Assembly: GCA_903854075.1 (NCBI GenBank)
Contig: CAINVI010000387.1
Coordinates: 1-5,540, forward strand
Length of the DNA stretch: 5,540 bases
Reading direction: 5' to 3'
From: Candidatus Pollutiaquabacter sp.
GTDB taxonomy: Bacteria > Bacteroidota > Bacteroidia > AKYH767-A > 2013-40CM-41-45
Shown here: positions 1-5,540 of the stretch, one piece after another
How positions within the stretch are numbered: the first letter of the stretch is position 1
Layout: each line of letters starts with the position of its first letter
Position numbers and translations under genes: made by a program
The notes under the pieces: model-generated
Told to the model about the DNA's origin: nothing
Seen by the model: the letters and a program-made list of their open reading frames with translations, nothing else
Databases searched by the model: none

Positions 1-2265
1 ACGGTTAATGAAATAACTTCGAAAGCGATCATTTTGAATGCCTCTCCAGAAAATAGTAAAATGAGGGTTATTAGGGTCTTGTGACTGCCATCCGATAAGT
101 CCGCCCAATAAATCAAAAGCACAACTGAAATCATTACTAGGATTAGGAAGCAGTCCGTATTCCAAATCCATCAGGCAATAGCGCCAACGATTATCAGTTG
201 CATCCGAACGATAGATTTTAAGATTGTTGTAATTAAAACACCAATCGGCATTGTTCATCCAGATCTCACTGATTAGATAATCGTTGTAGTAGATCATGTC
301 GAAATACTGATCTGCCAAATTCCAAAAGGCCGTGTCAGCAGGACTCAATTGAAGGAAGGCATTGTAGGCCGTATAGAAATTTTGAACATCTCCTTCCACT
401 GCCCTCAGTACGAAATTATAATTAGCACTTGATGATAAAATTTCAACACTCCCCTCAGTAGCATTTTCTGCTAATTTGAACATTTCGGCATTGAATTTTT
501 CACGCAACTCATACAGCCCCCAATAATTACCATTGACATAAACGGTAACCGGTCGCCATGCTGCATAATAATTGTTCGTGCCATCCCCCATCATTTTAGT
601 TTGAGCAGCATCTTTGTAGGGCAAAATCAGATAATTGTTACTTCCATTGCGCAGCATAAAATCGCTGTATCGCGAACGGTTAGGACGGTAAGGAATAATA
701 TTCCCATTTATTGGTCCTTGTCCGAAAATAGCATCATCAAATTTTATTCGGAAAGGCCGCTGTGGTTGACCGCGAGATCCCCATCCTCCATCCATTATTA
801 TTCCTGCCCTACGATTAAACAGGTGATTATGATTCGTCGTAGAGTCAAAATAATCTATTGAAGAGGCTTTTAACAAATCCAGAGTCGGATTATCGAACAT
901 GCCGTTTGCACCAAAGAGATTATCAGGATCACTGACGACAGAAATAATAGGTGTAGTGTGATTTACATTGAACAAATAACTGGCTGTAGTAATCGTGCTG
1001 GGTAGTAATCCCATTGAAAATGCACGAGCACGAAAAATAGTAGACTGAGAAATGAGGATAGGAACACCGTTCCAATGCAAGGATGTCGTATCCGGATCGC
1101 TACCGTCAACAGTATAAAAAATATCCGCTCCGGAAGGATTAGGATCGGAAATGCTGACAGAAATCGGAGCAGTATAAACTCCGCTGTTCATGGATAAATC
1201 GGGCGCCAACGAATAATTGATAGCGGGTACGGACGTGTTGTTGGAAAAGCCGGGAGTTGGAGTACCAAAAAACTGAATGATGGCTGCGGTATCCGGAAAA
1301 TAGCCGGAACTAACATTGTAACCTGGTCCACAATTAATATACAGATCGCTTACCGGAATTCCGCCAGGATTAAATAGTGTGATTCTTTCACCGTCTGAAC
1401 TGATTTTAAAATTGGTGTGGTTTAAATTTCCCGTTGCCGGAATAAAGTTTGGTTGCAATGAAGTATAGCCAGTATTTGCCAGACTTAACTCAAGCAATTG
1501 GAAGTTTGTGGGACATGTTGCGATTACATCAAACGCCAACGAATCAATGTTTACCGGTGTAAGGCCAGCCGATATCAATTCACTTGCAGTGTACAGGTAT
1601 TGTTGGCGAGCACCTTCGTACCAGTTGCTGTAAGGGGAGGGATAGTCATAGTATCCATTTTGTAAGGATCCCGTTCCTACAGTAGTTGAGTTGAATCGAA
1701 TATTTGGGCGCTGCTGAGCGTTACTTCCACCGCTGAATCCGCATGCAGATCCTGGGTAATTCAATGCAATGGTAGCCGAATTGTAGCTTGTGGAGCTTTG
1801 GGAATGAATGGAATTGCATTGGTAAAACGGGTTGTAGGTGCACAGATTCAATACAATATTTGATACGCCATCCCAATAGAACGCGTTCGAAAAATGATGG
1901 GTGTTCCAACCTACCTGCGGCTGAAAAGTACTATCCGTCAAAACAGCAGTAAACGCAGAAGAGGCAAACCTGTCTTTCCCACTGCAAAATACCACCATAT
2001 ATTCGTTGGGTTGAATGACCTGGTGCGGGAAAACCCATTTGGCCGGTATAGAATCATCACTTAGACTGTAGTTGAATAAGTCAATAGCAACAGCACCGGA
2101 ATTGTATAACTCAATCCAGTCATTGAATTCACCGTCTTCATCACTGAGCGTAGAATAGTTTTTATTACTCCCCTCATTGATAATAATTTGACTAAAACAG
2201 GGGTGCGAAAACAAGATGGAAAAGAATATTCCCAGATAGAACATCCTCTTCATTTTTTTAGTCAT
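1..2265 (-). CDS. Secreted CotH kinase family protein with split lamin tail domain and chitobiase-C-like domain (partial, C-terminus off window)
   Basis: An unbroken frame of 755 codons runs from ATG at 2265 to the left edge without a stop, so the C-terminus is missing. Alternative in-frame ATGs lie at 2253 and 2244. Residues 1-25 form a signal peptide (Lys/Arg, then FYLGIFFSILF, likely cut before Gln26). Residues 26-100 are the first half of a lamin tail domain, with DWIELYN at 49-55. Residues 101-282 are a surface-protein module (GWNTHHF, FYWDGVSN, then ARQQYLYTASEL). Residues 283-343 look like the second half of the lamin tail domain (HTNFKIS, GTPTPGFSNN). Residues 352-432 resemble the chitobiase/hexosaminidase C-terminal domain (FYTVDGSDP). 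From 433 on is the CotH kinase-like domain: GSRGQP (496-501), YVNGNYWGLYELREKF (576-591), Asp674 in NADW and Asp700 in MDLEYG, which match the catalytic and metal-binding aspartates of CotH in motif and spacing. Family members include spore-coat kinases. The target here is unknown. A T9SS tail beyond the edge is likely but unseen. Confidence 0.9.
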   Translation of the reverse strand, partial: MTKKMKRMFYLGIFFSILFSHPCFSQIIINEGSNKNYSTLSDEDGEFNDWIELYNSGAVAIDLFNYSLSDDSIPAKWVFPHQVIQPNEYMVVFCSGKDRFASSAFTAVLTDSTFQPQVGWNTHHFSNAFYWDGVSNIVLNLCTYNPFYQCNSIHSQSSTSYNSATIALNYPGSACGFSGGSNAQQRPNIRFNSTTVGTGSLQNGYYDYPSPYSNWYEGARQQYLYTASELISAGLTPVNIDSLAFDVIATCPTNFQLLELSLANTGYTSLQPNFIPATGNLNHTNFKISSDGERITLFNPGGIPVSDLYINCGPGYNVSSGYFPDTAAIIQFFGTPTPGFSNNTSVPAINYSLAPDLSMNSGVYTAPISVSISDPNPSGADIFYTVDGSDPDTTSLHWNGVPILISQSTIFRARAFSMGLLPSTITTASYLFNVNHTTPIISVVSDPDNLFGANGMFDNPTLDLLKASSIDYFDSTTNHNHLFNRRAGIIMDGGWGSRGQPQRPFRIKFDDAIFGQGPINGNIIPYRPNRSRYSDFMLRNGSNNYLILPYKDAAQTKMMGDGTNNYYAAWRPVTVYVNGNYWGLYELREKFNAEMFKLAENATEGSVEILSSSANYNFVLRAVEGDVQNFYTAYNAFLQLSPADTAFWNLADQYFDMIYYNDYLISEIWMNNADWCFNYNNLKIYRSDATDNRWRYCLMDLEYGLLPNPSNDFSCAFDLLGGLIGWQSQDPNNPHFTIFWRGIQNDRFRSYFINR

Positions 2266-2347
2266 GGCAACGCATTGAAACACAAACCACGTTACTAAAA
2301 AACATGGAAAAAAAATGTATTTCCCAAACAATACCAAGTAAAGCACT
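2266..2347. other. Short intergenic gap between hydrolase and CotH genes
   Basis: This 82-base AT-rich gap separates the stop codon of the serine hydrolase from the ATG of the CotH gene, both on the minus strand. It holds an eight-base A run on the plus strand (2308-2315), which reads as a T run in the transcript. I see no Shine-Dalgarno sequence before the CotH ATG and no convincing match to the Bacteroidota promoter pattern (TTTG about 20 bases before TAnnTTTG). Whether the two secreted-protein genes share a transcript cannot be decided from sequence. Confidence 0.5.
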
Positions 2348-2352
2348 TTACT
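2337..2352 (-). repeat. Inverted repeat overlapping the hydrolase stop codon
   Basis: AGTAAA-GTGC-TTTACT is a perfect six-base inverted repeat with a four-base loop that overlaps the stop codon of the serine hydrolase gene. A run of eight T follows about 20 bases further on in the minus-strand transcript. The stem is AT-rich and the T run is not adjacent, so it is at best a weak terminator or an mRNA 3' end structure. It may also be chance. Confidence 0.3.
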
Positions 2353-3661
2353 GCTTTAAAAGTTTATAAAATCGGGGGCCGCTTTCTGTTGTGACCGCTA
2401 CCACATACATCCCTGAACCAAGGGTTGAAATAGAAAAATGCGTAGCAGTATGTTCCTGCAACAATTCACCGGAAGGCCGAAATACTTTTACGTTTCGAAC
2501 AGAAGAAGACGGCAGATTAATGGTTACTAGATCTGTCGCCGGATTGGGAAAAATAACAACCGGCGAATGATCCAATGTGTTTTCATTTACTCCAAGTGGA
2601 TTAGCGGCGAGCGTAAAGAGTAGTTGTCGCGCTATCATAAATGCCTGTGCAGGAAGTTGATTGATGAACACAGCAATGATGATACCGGAAGTCGTATCGT
2701 ACATCATCGACGAATTGTATCCTCCCCAGATATTACCACCATGTTGCCATACCGTTCTTCCAAAAAAGTTCGCTTCGCTTATACCGACACCATAATTTCC
2801 AGATCCGACAAACGTGGTCATTTCCTGGAATGAACCGGCCGAAAGTACCTGCCCATTCATCAGGGCCTGATACCACTGCGCCATCTCACCGGCAGTAGAA
2901 TACATAGCACCGGCGGCGCCGGCGGCACTGTTCAAAGAAACACGCGGAGTGGAAACAAAATCCATTCCTCCTTGCCAGGGATGAGCAACGGCATACAATA
3001 CACTATCGTACACATCGAGAAACGTACTGTCCAATTGTAAAGGAGTCAAAATACTGTCGCGCAACAGCCGTCCGTAACTTTGTCCGGTGACACTCTCCGC
3101 AATCAATGCGGCCAACAGATAATTGGTGTTGCAGTAACTCCAATCGGTTCCAGGGGCAAACAAAGGAGGACCGGCCCATGTCATCAATTCGCTGGCGGTA
3201 AAGATACGATTAGGATCGTTTAGGATGGAATCCGGATAGCCAGGCACACTGGTGACATCGTCTAAACCGCTGGTATGATTGAGCAATTGCCGGATAGTGA
3301 TAGTGGAATCAATATTCGTATAGGTGGGCAGGTATTCATACAATGAATCATCCAACTGAAGTAATCCGCTATCGACCAGTTTCAAAACCAGTACGCCGGT
3401 AAACAACTTGGTATTGCTGGCAATAGCAAATTCCATGTCGGTAGTAATGGGAACTCCGGCATGAGACACGCCGCTCACTCCTTGCCACATACCTTGCCCG
3501 GGATAAATGACACTTGCAGAAATGCCCTTAAGCGTATAAGCCGTCTGGAAACTGTCAAGGTCGTTTTGTAATTGTGCCGCCAGAAAAGGGTCAAATCCTT
3601 GTGCCGTGGCAGCACGAAGGGTAACCGATACCGTCAACAGAAACAGAAATGCTTTTTTCAT
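2348..3661 (-). CDS. Secreted beta-lactamase-family (S12) serine hydrolase with T9SS type A sorting domain
   Basis: This 437-residue protein starts at ATG 3661. Residues 1-20 are a signal peptide (MKKAFLFLLTVSV, cleavage after ATA before Gln21). Residues about 35-350 are a beta-lactamase/transpeptidase-like (PF00144) domain. It has SNTK at 82-85 (SxxK: nucleophile Ser82, Lys85), LLNHTSGL at 126-133, YCN at 176-178 (YxN) and HGG at 307-309 (the HxG form of the KTG box). Residues about 369-437 are a T9SS type A tail (FPNPATD at 371-377, then GMYVVAV and a basic end), so the product should cross the outer membrane and be anchored or released. HxG in place of KTG is typical of D-aminopeptidase, DD-peptidase and esterase branches of S12, so resistance to beta-lactams should not be assumed. 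The substrate is unknown: D-amino-acid peptides, peptidoglycan fragments or esters are possible. A weak AGG lies five bases before the ATG. Confidence 0.93.
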   Translation of the reverse strand: MKKAFLFLLTVSVTLRAATAQGFDPFLAAQLQNDLDSFQTAYTLKGISASVIYPGQGMWQGVSGVSHAGVPITTDMEFAIASNTKLFTGVLVLKLVDSGLLQLDDSLYEYLPTYTNIDSTITIRQLLNHTSGLDDVTSVPGYPDSILNDPNRIFTASELMTWAGPPLFAPGTDWSYCNTNYLLAALIAESVTGQSYGRLLRDSILTPLQLDSTFLDVYDSVLYAVAHPWQGGMDFVSTPRVSLNSAAGAAGAMYSTAGEMAQWYQALMNGQVLSAGSFQEMTTFVGSGNYGVGISEANFFGRTVWQHGGNIWGGYNSSMMYDTTSGIIIAVFINQLPAQAFMIARQLLFTLAANPLGVNENTLDHSPVVIFPNPATDLVTINLPSSSVRNVKVFRPSGELLQEHTATHFSISTLGSGMYVVAVTTESGPRFYKLLKQ

Positions 3662-3743
3662 TTTTACCTAGCTGAAAACTCCTCTATAGGATACTAAATA
3701 TAAGAAAAGGTTTAATCCGCTTAAAATTATAGTCAATTCATGA

Positions 3744-3773
3744 GAAAATCAGGAAAATCAACTGGAAAAATCA
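3744..3773. repeat. Three short direct repeats GAAAATCA
   Basis: GAAAATCA occurs at 3744-3751 and 3753-3760, and again with one extra A at 3765-3773. The group lies roughly 80-110 bases upstream of the hydrolase ATG. It could be a regulator binding site or simple low-complexity DNA. Three copies within 30 bases in an AT-rich gap is suggestive only. Confidence 0.35.
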
Positions 3774-3798
3774 TCTAGTGTTTTACTCGCTTCATAGT

Positions 3799-3830
3799 AT
3801 ACGGCTAACGTATTGTACCTCTCCAGCGGC
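3799..3830. repeat. Left copy of motif pair flanking the MBL gene
   Basis: On the plus strand ATACG-GCTAA-CGTAT (3799-3813) is a perfect five-base inverted repeat. It is followed nine bases later by CCAGCGGC (3823-3830). The block lies immediately beyond the MBL gene stop codon. The same CCAGCGGC and an ATACGTAT palindrome occur on the other side of that gene, with the two motifs in the opposite order. It could be a terminator-like structure or an edge of an inserted segment. The inverted repeat and the 8-mer are directly visible; any function is inference. Confidence 0.35.
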
Positions 3831-3837
3831 TAGTATA

Positions 3838-4734
3838 TCAACTGTACTTCTCCAAGGAAGCATGAAGAATTTCTTTGGCATTTGGACTGATTTTCTGATT
3901 GTCGAATGCGCCAAGAAGTGTGTCGAATGGAATGTTATTCATGCTGCCGTTGATTCGTTTGATTTCTGACAGTGAAACAGGAATAAAGTTAGGATAACTG
4001 TACATGACAGACACATGTGTTTTACTTGGAGAAATGTAAAAAGTGTCACCGCAAAGTATGGTTCCTCCCGGTGAAAGGAACGGCACAATCAAAATGCTGC
4101 TGCCCGGGAAATGGCCACCAATGTTTTTAATTTTCATGGAGTCCCATAATTCTTTCTCACCACCTTCCCACAAGGTGATGTTCGGTCCTTTGGTAAAAAT
4201 AAACTCCTCGTCGTTTTGGTGTATGTAAACCGGACAATTAAATACCTCGGCCCAGTCATTTATGGATGAATAATAATGAGGATGAGAAATGGCAATGGCC
4301 TTCAAGCCGCCTTTCGATTTGATGAAAGCAATGGTAGACTCGTTCAACAATGAAATGCAATCCCACAAAATATTCCCGTTGGGGGTTAGAATCAGAAAAG
4401 CGCGTTGACCTATGGCAAATTTGGGTATGGTTTTGATTTCATACAGGTTGTCGTTAATGCGGGTAATCAGGTTGCTGAAACTGTTTTGCAAATCTTCCGG
4501 TTTCGTCCATGACTGGCCTTTCGCAGGAAGGTATTGACGGTCGTTACTGCAAACCGGACAATTGACCGAAGTGTTTTTTTGATCAACAAATTTGGTGCCG
4601 CAGGTGGAGCAGAATAACGGTTTGATGGTTAATGGTGCTTGCTCATCAGAAGTATCTTTACTTCGTCCCATCAACGCCTGCGGCACTAAAAGAGATGACA
4701 TTGCAGATATTTTAATGAATTCGCTGCGTTTCAT
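3838..4734 (-). CDS. MBL-fold metallo-hydrolase-like protein with N-terminal zinc-ribbon-like knuckle
   Basis: I place the start at ATG 4734 (298 residues). The frame extends to a TTG at 4794, but the extra 20 residues look untranslated, and MKRSEFIKISAMSSLL is a natural N-terminus resembling a degenerate Tat-type or signal sequence (Lys-Arg, then EFIK). Cys42, Cys45, Cys59 and Cys62 form a CxxC-x13-CxxC knuckle, followed by NDRQYLP and GQSWT. The MBL-fold domain follows. HPHYYS (151-156) stands where the usual HxHxDH motif is, so the Asp and third His are replaced by Tyr and Ser. GGHFPGS (206-212, His208) and CGDTF (Asp230) match the later metal-binding positions. From memory, the CxxC...DERQ, GQxWT and SHPHYY pattern recurs in a bacterial family annotated only as MBL-fold hydrolase, so the altered site is probably a family trait and not decay. 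The reaction is unknown. Gaps on both sides suggest a separate transcription unit. Confidence 0.85.
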   Translation of the reverse strand: MKRSEFIKISAMSSLLVPQALMGRSKDTSDEQAPLTIKPLFCSTCGTKFVDQKNTSVNCPVCSNDRQYLPAKGQSWTKPEDLQNSFSNLITRINDNLYEIKTIPKFAIGQRAFLILTPNGNILWDCISLLNESTIAFIKSKGGLKAIAISHPHYYSSINDWAEVFNCPVYIHQNDEEFIFTKGPNITLWEGGEKELWDSMKIKNIGGHFPGSSILIVPFLSPGGTILCGDTFYISPSKTHVSVMYSYPNFIPVSLSEIKRINGSMNNIPFDTLLGAFDNQKISPNAKEILHASLEKYS

Positions 4735-4895
4735 AGGTGTGGAGATGGGGATTAATTTTGGGGTGGGATAAGTGAAAAAAAAGTACGACAACAAATAGCA
4801 CCTGATGACGCGGGCTGAATGCCAGCGGCCACTGATACGTATCGCCCACCAAATTAACTAAAATCTAGTAGACAGTGCTATAGATACAAAATAGA
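4735..4895. other. Intergenic region upstream of the MBL gene
   Basis: This non-coding stretch should hold the promoter and 5' leader of the MBL gene. In the minus-strand transcript the 50 bases before the ATG contain an eight-T run and a pyrimidine-rich leader, with no Shine-Dalgarno sequence. I could not place a convincing -33/-7 promoter pair. The central part (4811-4848) is GC-rich and structured and is listed separately. The part at 4850-4895 is AT-rich with nothing recognisable. Confidence 0.45.
4811..4848. repeat. Right structured GC-rich motif block flanking the MBL gene
   Basis: The plus strand holds CGGGC (4811-4815), CCAGCGGC (4822-4829), the perfect ten-base palindrome GATACGTATC (4834-4843) and GCCC (4844-4847). 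GGGC and GCCC can pair and enclose two small hairpins (GCC-AGC-GGC and the palindrome), giving a possible branched fold. CCAGCGGC is shared with 3823-3830 across the gene. It could be a regulator site, a 5' leader structure or an insertion boundary. Only the motifs themselves are certain. Confidence 0.4.
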
Positions 4896-4933
4896 ACTTA
4901 GCTAATTACCGCTTGCGCGGACCACAACTAAGT
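4896..4933 (-). terminator. Stem-loop just after the acetyltransferase gene, possible terminator
   Basis: In the minus-strand transcript, four bases after the acetyltransferase stop codon, ACTTAG (4933-4928) can pair with CTAAGT (4901-4896). An inner stem CCGC/GCGG (4920-4917 with 4912-4909) is closed by GCAA, a stable GNRA tetraloop. An internal loop separates the two stems. The next bases (TTCTATTTTG) are T-rich but not a clean T run, so this is a plausible but imperfect intrinsic terminator or 3' protective hairpin. Confidence 0.4.
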
Positions 4934-4936
4934 AAG

Positions 4937-5467
4937 CTAGCCTTTTAGTTTTGCATAAATATCTAGACTAATAAACCTATCATTCTTGAATTCGCAGTCT
5001 TTCATAGTTCCTTCGCGAATGAACCCCAGTTTCTTCATGGCCATTTTACAACTAATATTTTCGCTTTCTACAAACCCTTCTATCCGATGAAGTCCTAACT
5101 GCTCAAAACCGTACTTACAAATCACAGGCAGCGCTTCTGTCATGATTCCCTTTCGCCAATACTCTTTCAGCAGCCAAAATCCGATTTCTGCTTTTTTATG
5201 TTCGCTGCGTATGCTATTAAGGCCGCCGGCTCCATAAAATTCATTATTCTCCAGCGAACAAATCGCCCACCAGCTGCCTGTACCTTCTATTTCCAACGCT
5301 GCAAAGAATCTCATCTGTTCGTTGGTGTCTTCAAGCGTCTTATAACTTACACCATAGTATTTAATAACGTCCGGATCAGACAGTCCTTTGAATACATGGT
5401 GTATGTCATTTTCCACGATTGGCCGGAGTAATAGTCGTTCGGTCTTGATTACAGAGTGAAAATCCAT
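4937..5467 (-). CDS. GNAT family N-acetyltransferase (RimJ/RimL type)
   Basis: This is a 176-residue protein if started at ATG 5467. A GTG directly before it (5470) would add one residue, but the ATG is preferred. It has the full length and layout of the Acetyltransf_3 (RimJ/RimL-like) family. These are TERLLLRP at 9-16; the beta-strand motif AEIGFWL around 93-99; the acetyl-CoA pyrophosphate-binding loop YWRKGIMTEA at 103-112 (R/QxxGxG/A type); HRIEGFVESEN (127-137) with the conserved Asn; and KKLGFIREGTM (145-155). Enzymes of this type transfer acetyl from acetyl-CoA to the N-terminal amine of ribosomal proteins or to small amines and antibiotics. The sequence does not reveal the acceptor. 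There is no signal peptide, so it should be cytoplasmic. The gene ends at TAG 4937 with a stem-loop just downstream, and the 202-base gap to the MBL gene argues against shared function. Confidence 0.93.
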   Translation of the reverse strand: MDFHSVIKTERLLLRPIVENDIHHVFKGLSDPDVIKYYGVSYKTLEDTNEQMRFFAALEIEGTGSWWAICSLENNEFYGAGGLNSIRSEHKKAEIGFWLLKEYWRKGIMTEALPVICKYGFEQLGLHRIEGFVESENISCKMAMKKLGFIREGTMKDCEFKNDRFISLDIYAKLKG

Positions 5468-5478
5468 CACTTTGTTAT

Positions 5479-5538
5479 TTATTTTTTTAAGTCCTTTGAA
5501 AACCAGACTGCAAACGATGCAGCTAGGATGAAATTACT
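5479..5538 (-). CDS. Possible C-terminal end of an upstream gene (partial)
   Basis: Reading the minus strand from 5538, one frame stays open to TAA at 5481-5479 and encodes SNFILAASFAVWFSKDLKK, a hydrophobic stretch with a basic end like the tail of a membrane protein. The stop is 11 bases before the acetyltransferase ATG, so a real gene here would be in the same operon. Only 19 codons are visible. An open frame of this length arises easily by chance. A competing reading is a plus-strand gene starting at ATG 5528 (MKLL...). Not a firm call. Confidence 0.3.
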   Translation of the reverse strand, partial: SNFILAASFAVWFSKDLKK

Positions 5539-5540
5539 CG

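Larger units (their letters stand above)
3662..3837. other. Intergenic region upstream of the serine hydrolase gene
   Basis: This 176-base gap lies between the MBL gene stop and the hydrolase ATG. On the minus strand TATATTTAG (3702-3694) is about 30 bases before the ATG and loosely resembles the Bacteroidota -7 element TAnnTTTG, but no good -33 TTTG lies at the right distance, so it is only a weak promoter candidate. The left part (3799-3831) holds GC-richer motifs similar to those on the other side of the MBL gene, listed separately. No gene is seen here. Confidence 0.4.

Noticed and set aside
601..861. 86-codon open frame on the plus strand
   Set aside because: It lies wholly antisense to the well-supported CotH domain, its product matches no known pattern, and it contains no domain signature.
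1721..1909. 62-codon minus-strand frame inside the CotH gene
   Set aside because: It is an alternative frame of the continuous CotH reading frame, which translates without interruption and with clear motifs in this stretch.
1..2265. Frameshift or pseudogene in the CotH gene
   Set aside because: Hand translation gives 755 sense codons with domains in register, and residue numbering agrees with nucleotide positions at several check points. The absence of a stop is due to the window edge.
3081..3480. Beta-lactamase resistance gene
   Set aside because: The HxG motif, the T9SS tail and the overall S12 features fit a peptidase or esterase equally well or better. There is no basis for calling resistance.
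3803..3831. Integron attC site (GTTAGCC near CCAGCGGC)
   Set aside because: The candidate core GTTAGCC departs from GTTRRRY at the third R, no complementary RYYYAAC partner was found at the proper distance, and no integrase gene is present.
3778..4228. Two short plus-strand frames (3778-3969 and 4043-4228)
   Set aside because: Both are largely antisense to the MBL gene, show no recognisable domain, and have no visible start signals.
4735..4794. Longer MBL protein starting at TTG 4794
   Set aside because: It needs a rare start codon and adds 20 residues (aromatic and proline-rich) ahead of a natural signal-like N-terminus that begins at ATG 4734.
5198..5431. 77-codon plus-strand frame
   Set aside because: It is antisense to the acetyltransferase gene, whose conserved motifs leave no doubt about the coding strand.

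Overview
The window looks like a piece of a Bacteroidota (Bacteroidetes) chromosome, probably a Flavobacteriales-, Chitinophagales- or Sphingobacteriales-type organism. The main evidence is the type A C-terminal sorting domain of the type IX secretion system (T9SS) on the protein at 2348-3661, a system confined to this phylum. Supporting signs are the moderately AT-rich DNA, signal peptides ending just before Gln, the lack of strong Shine-Dalgarno sequences, and the protein families present. No species can be named from the sequence alone.

All confidently called genes lie on the minus strand, so they read right to left. In transcription order they are: (0) a possible last few codons of an upstream gene at the right edge (5479-5538, weak); (1) a RimJ/RimL-type GNAT N-acetyltransferase (4937-5467); (2) a metallo-beta-lactamase-fold protein with an N-terminal four-cysteine zinc-ribbon-like knuckle and an unusual HPHYYS version of the metal motif (3838-4734); (3) a secreted serine hydrolase of the beta-lactamase/PBP (S12) family with a T9SS tail (2348-3661); (4) a large secreted CotH-kinase-family protein with lamin-tail and chitobiase-C-terminal-like domains that runs off the left edge (1-2265, 755 residues visible, no stop codon in the window).

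The gaps are 202, 176 and 82 bases, each too wide for translational coupling. The genes are therefore probably mostly separate units, although the hydrolase and the CotH protein could share a transcript. Both of these are predicted to be exported to the cell surface or medium. The GNAT enzyme should be cytoplasmic. The MBL-fold protein carries a Tat-like or signal-like N-terminus. No pathway joins all four.

No tRNA, rRNA, CRISPR array, insertion sequence or integrase gene was seen. The points most worth a second look are: a lamin-tail domain in the CotH protein that appears to be split by a roughly 180-residue surface-protein module whose two halves are in the reverse of their usual order; the zinc-ribbon/MBL protein with its altered metal site; and related short GC-rich motifs (CCAGCGGC plus ATACG/CGTAT palindromes) on both sides of that MBL gene, which may mark the ends of a one-gene insertion. 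I see no clear evidence of a wholly new multi-gene system.
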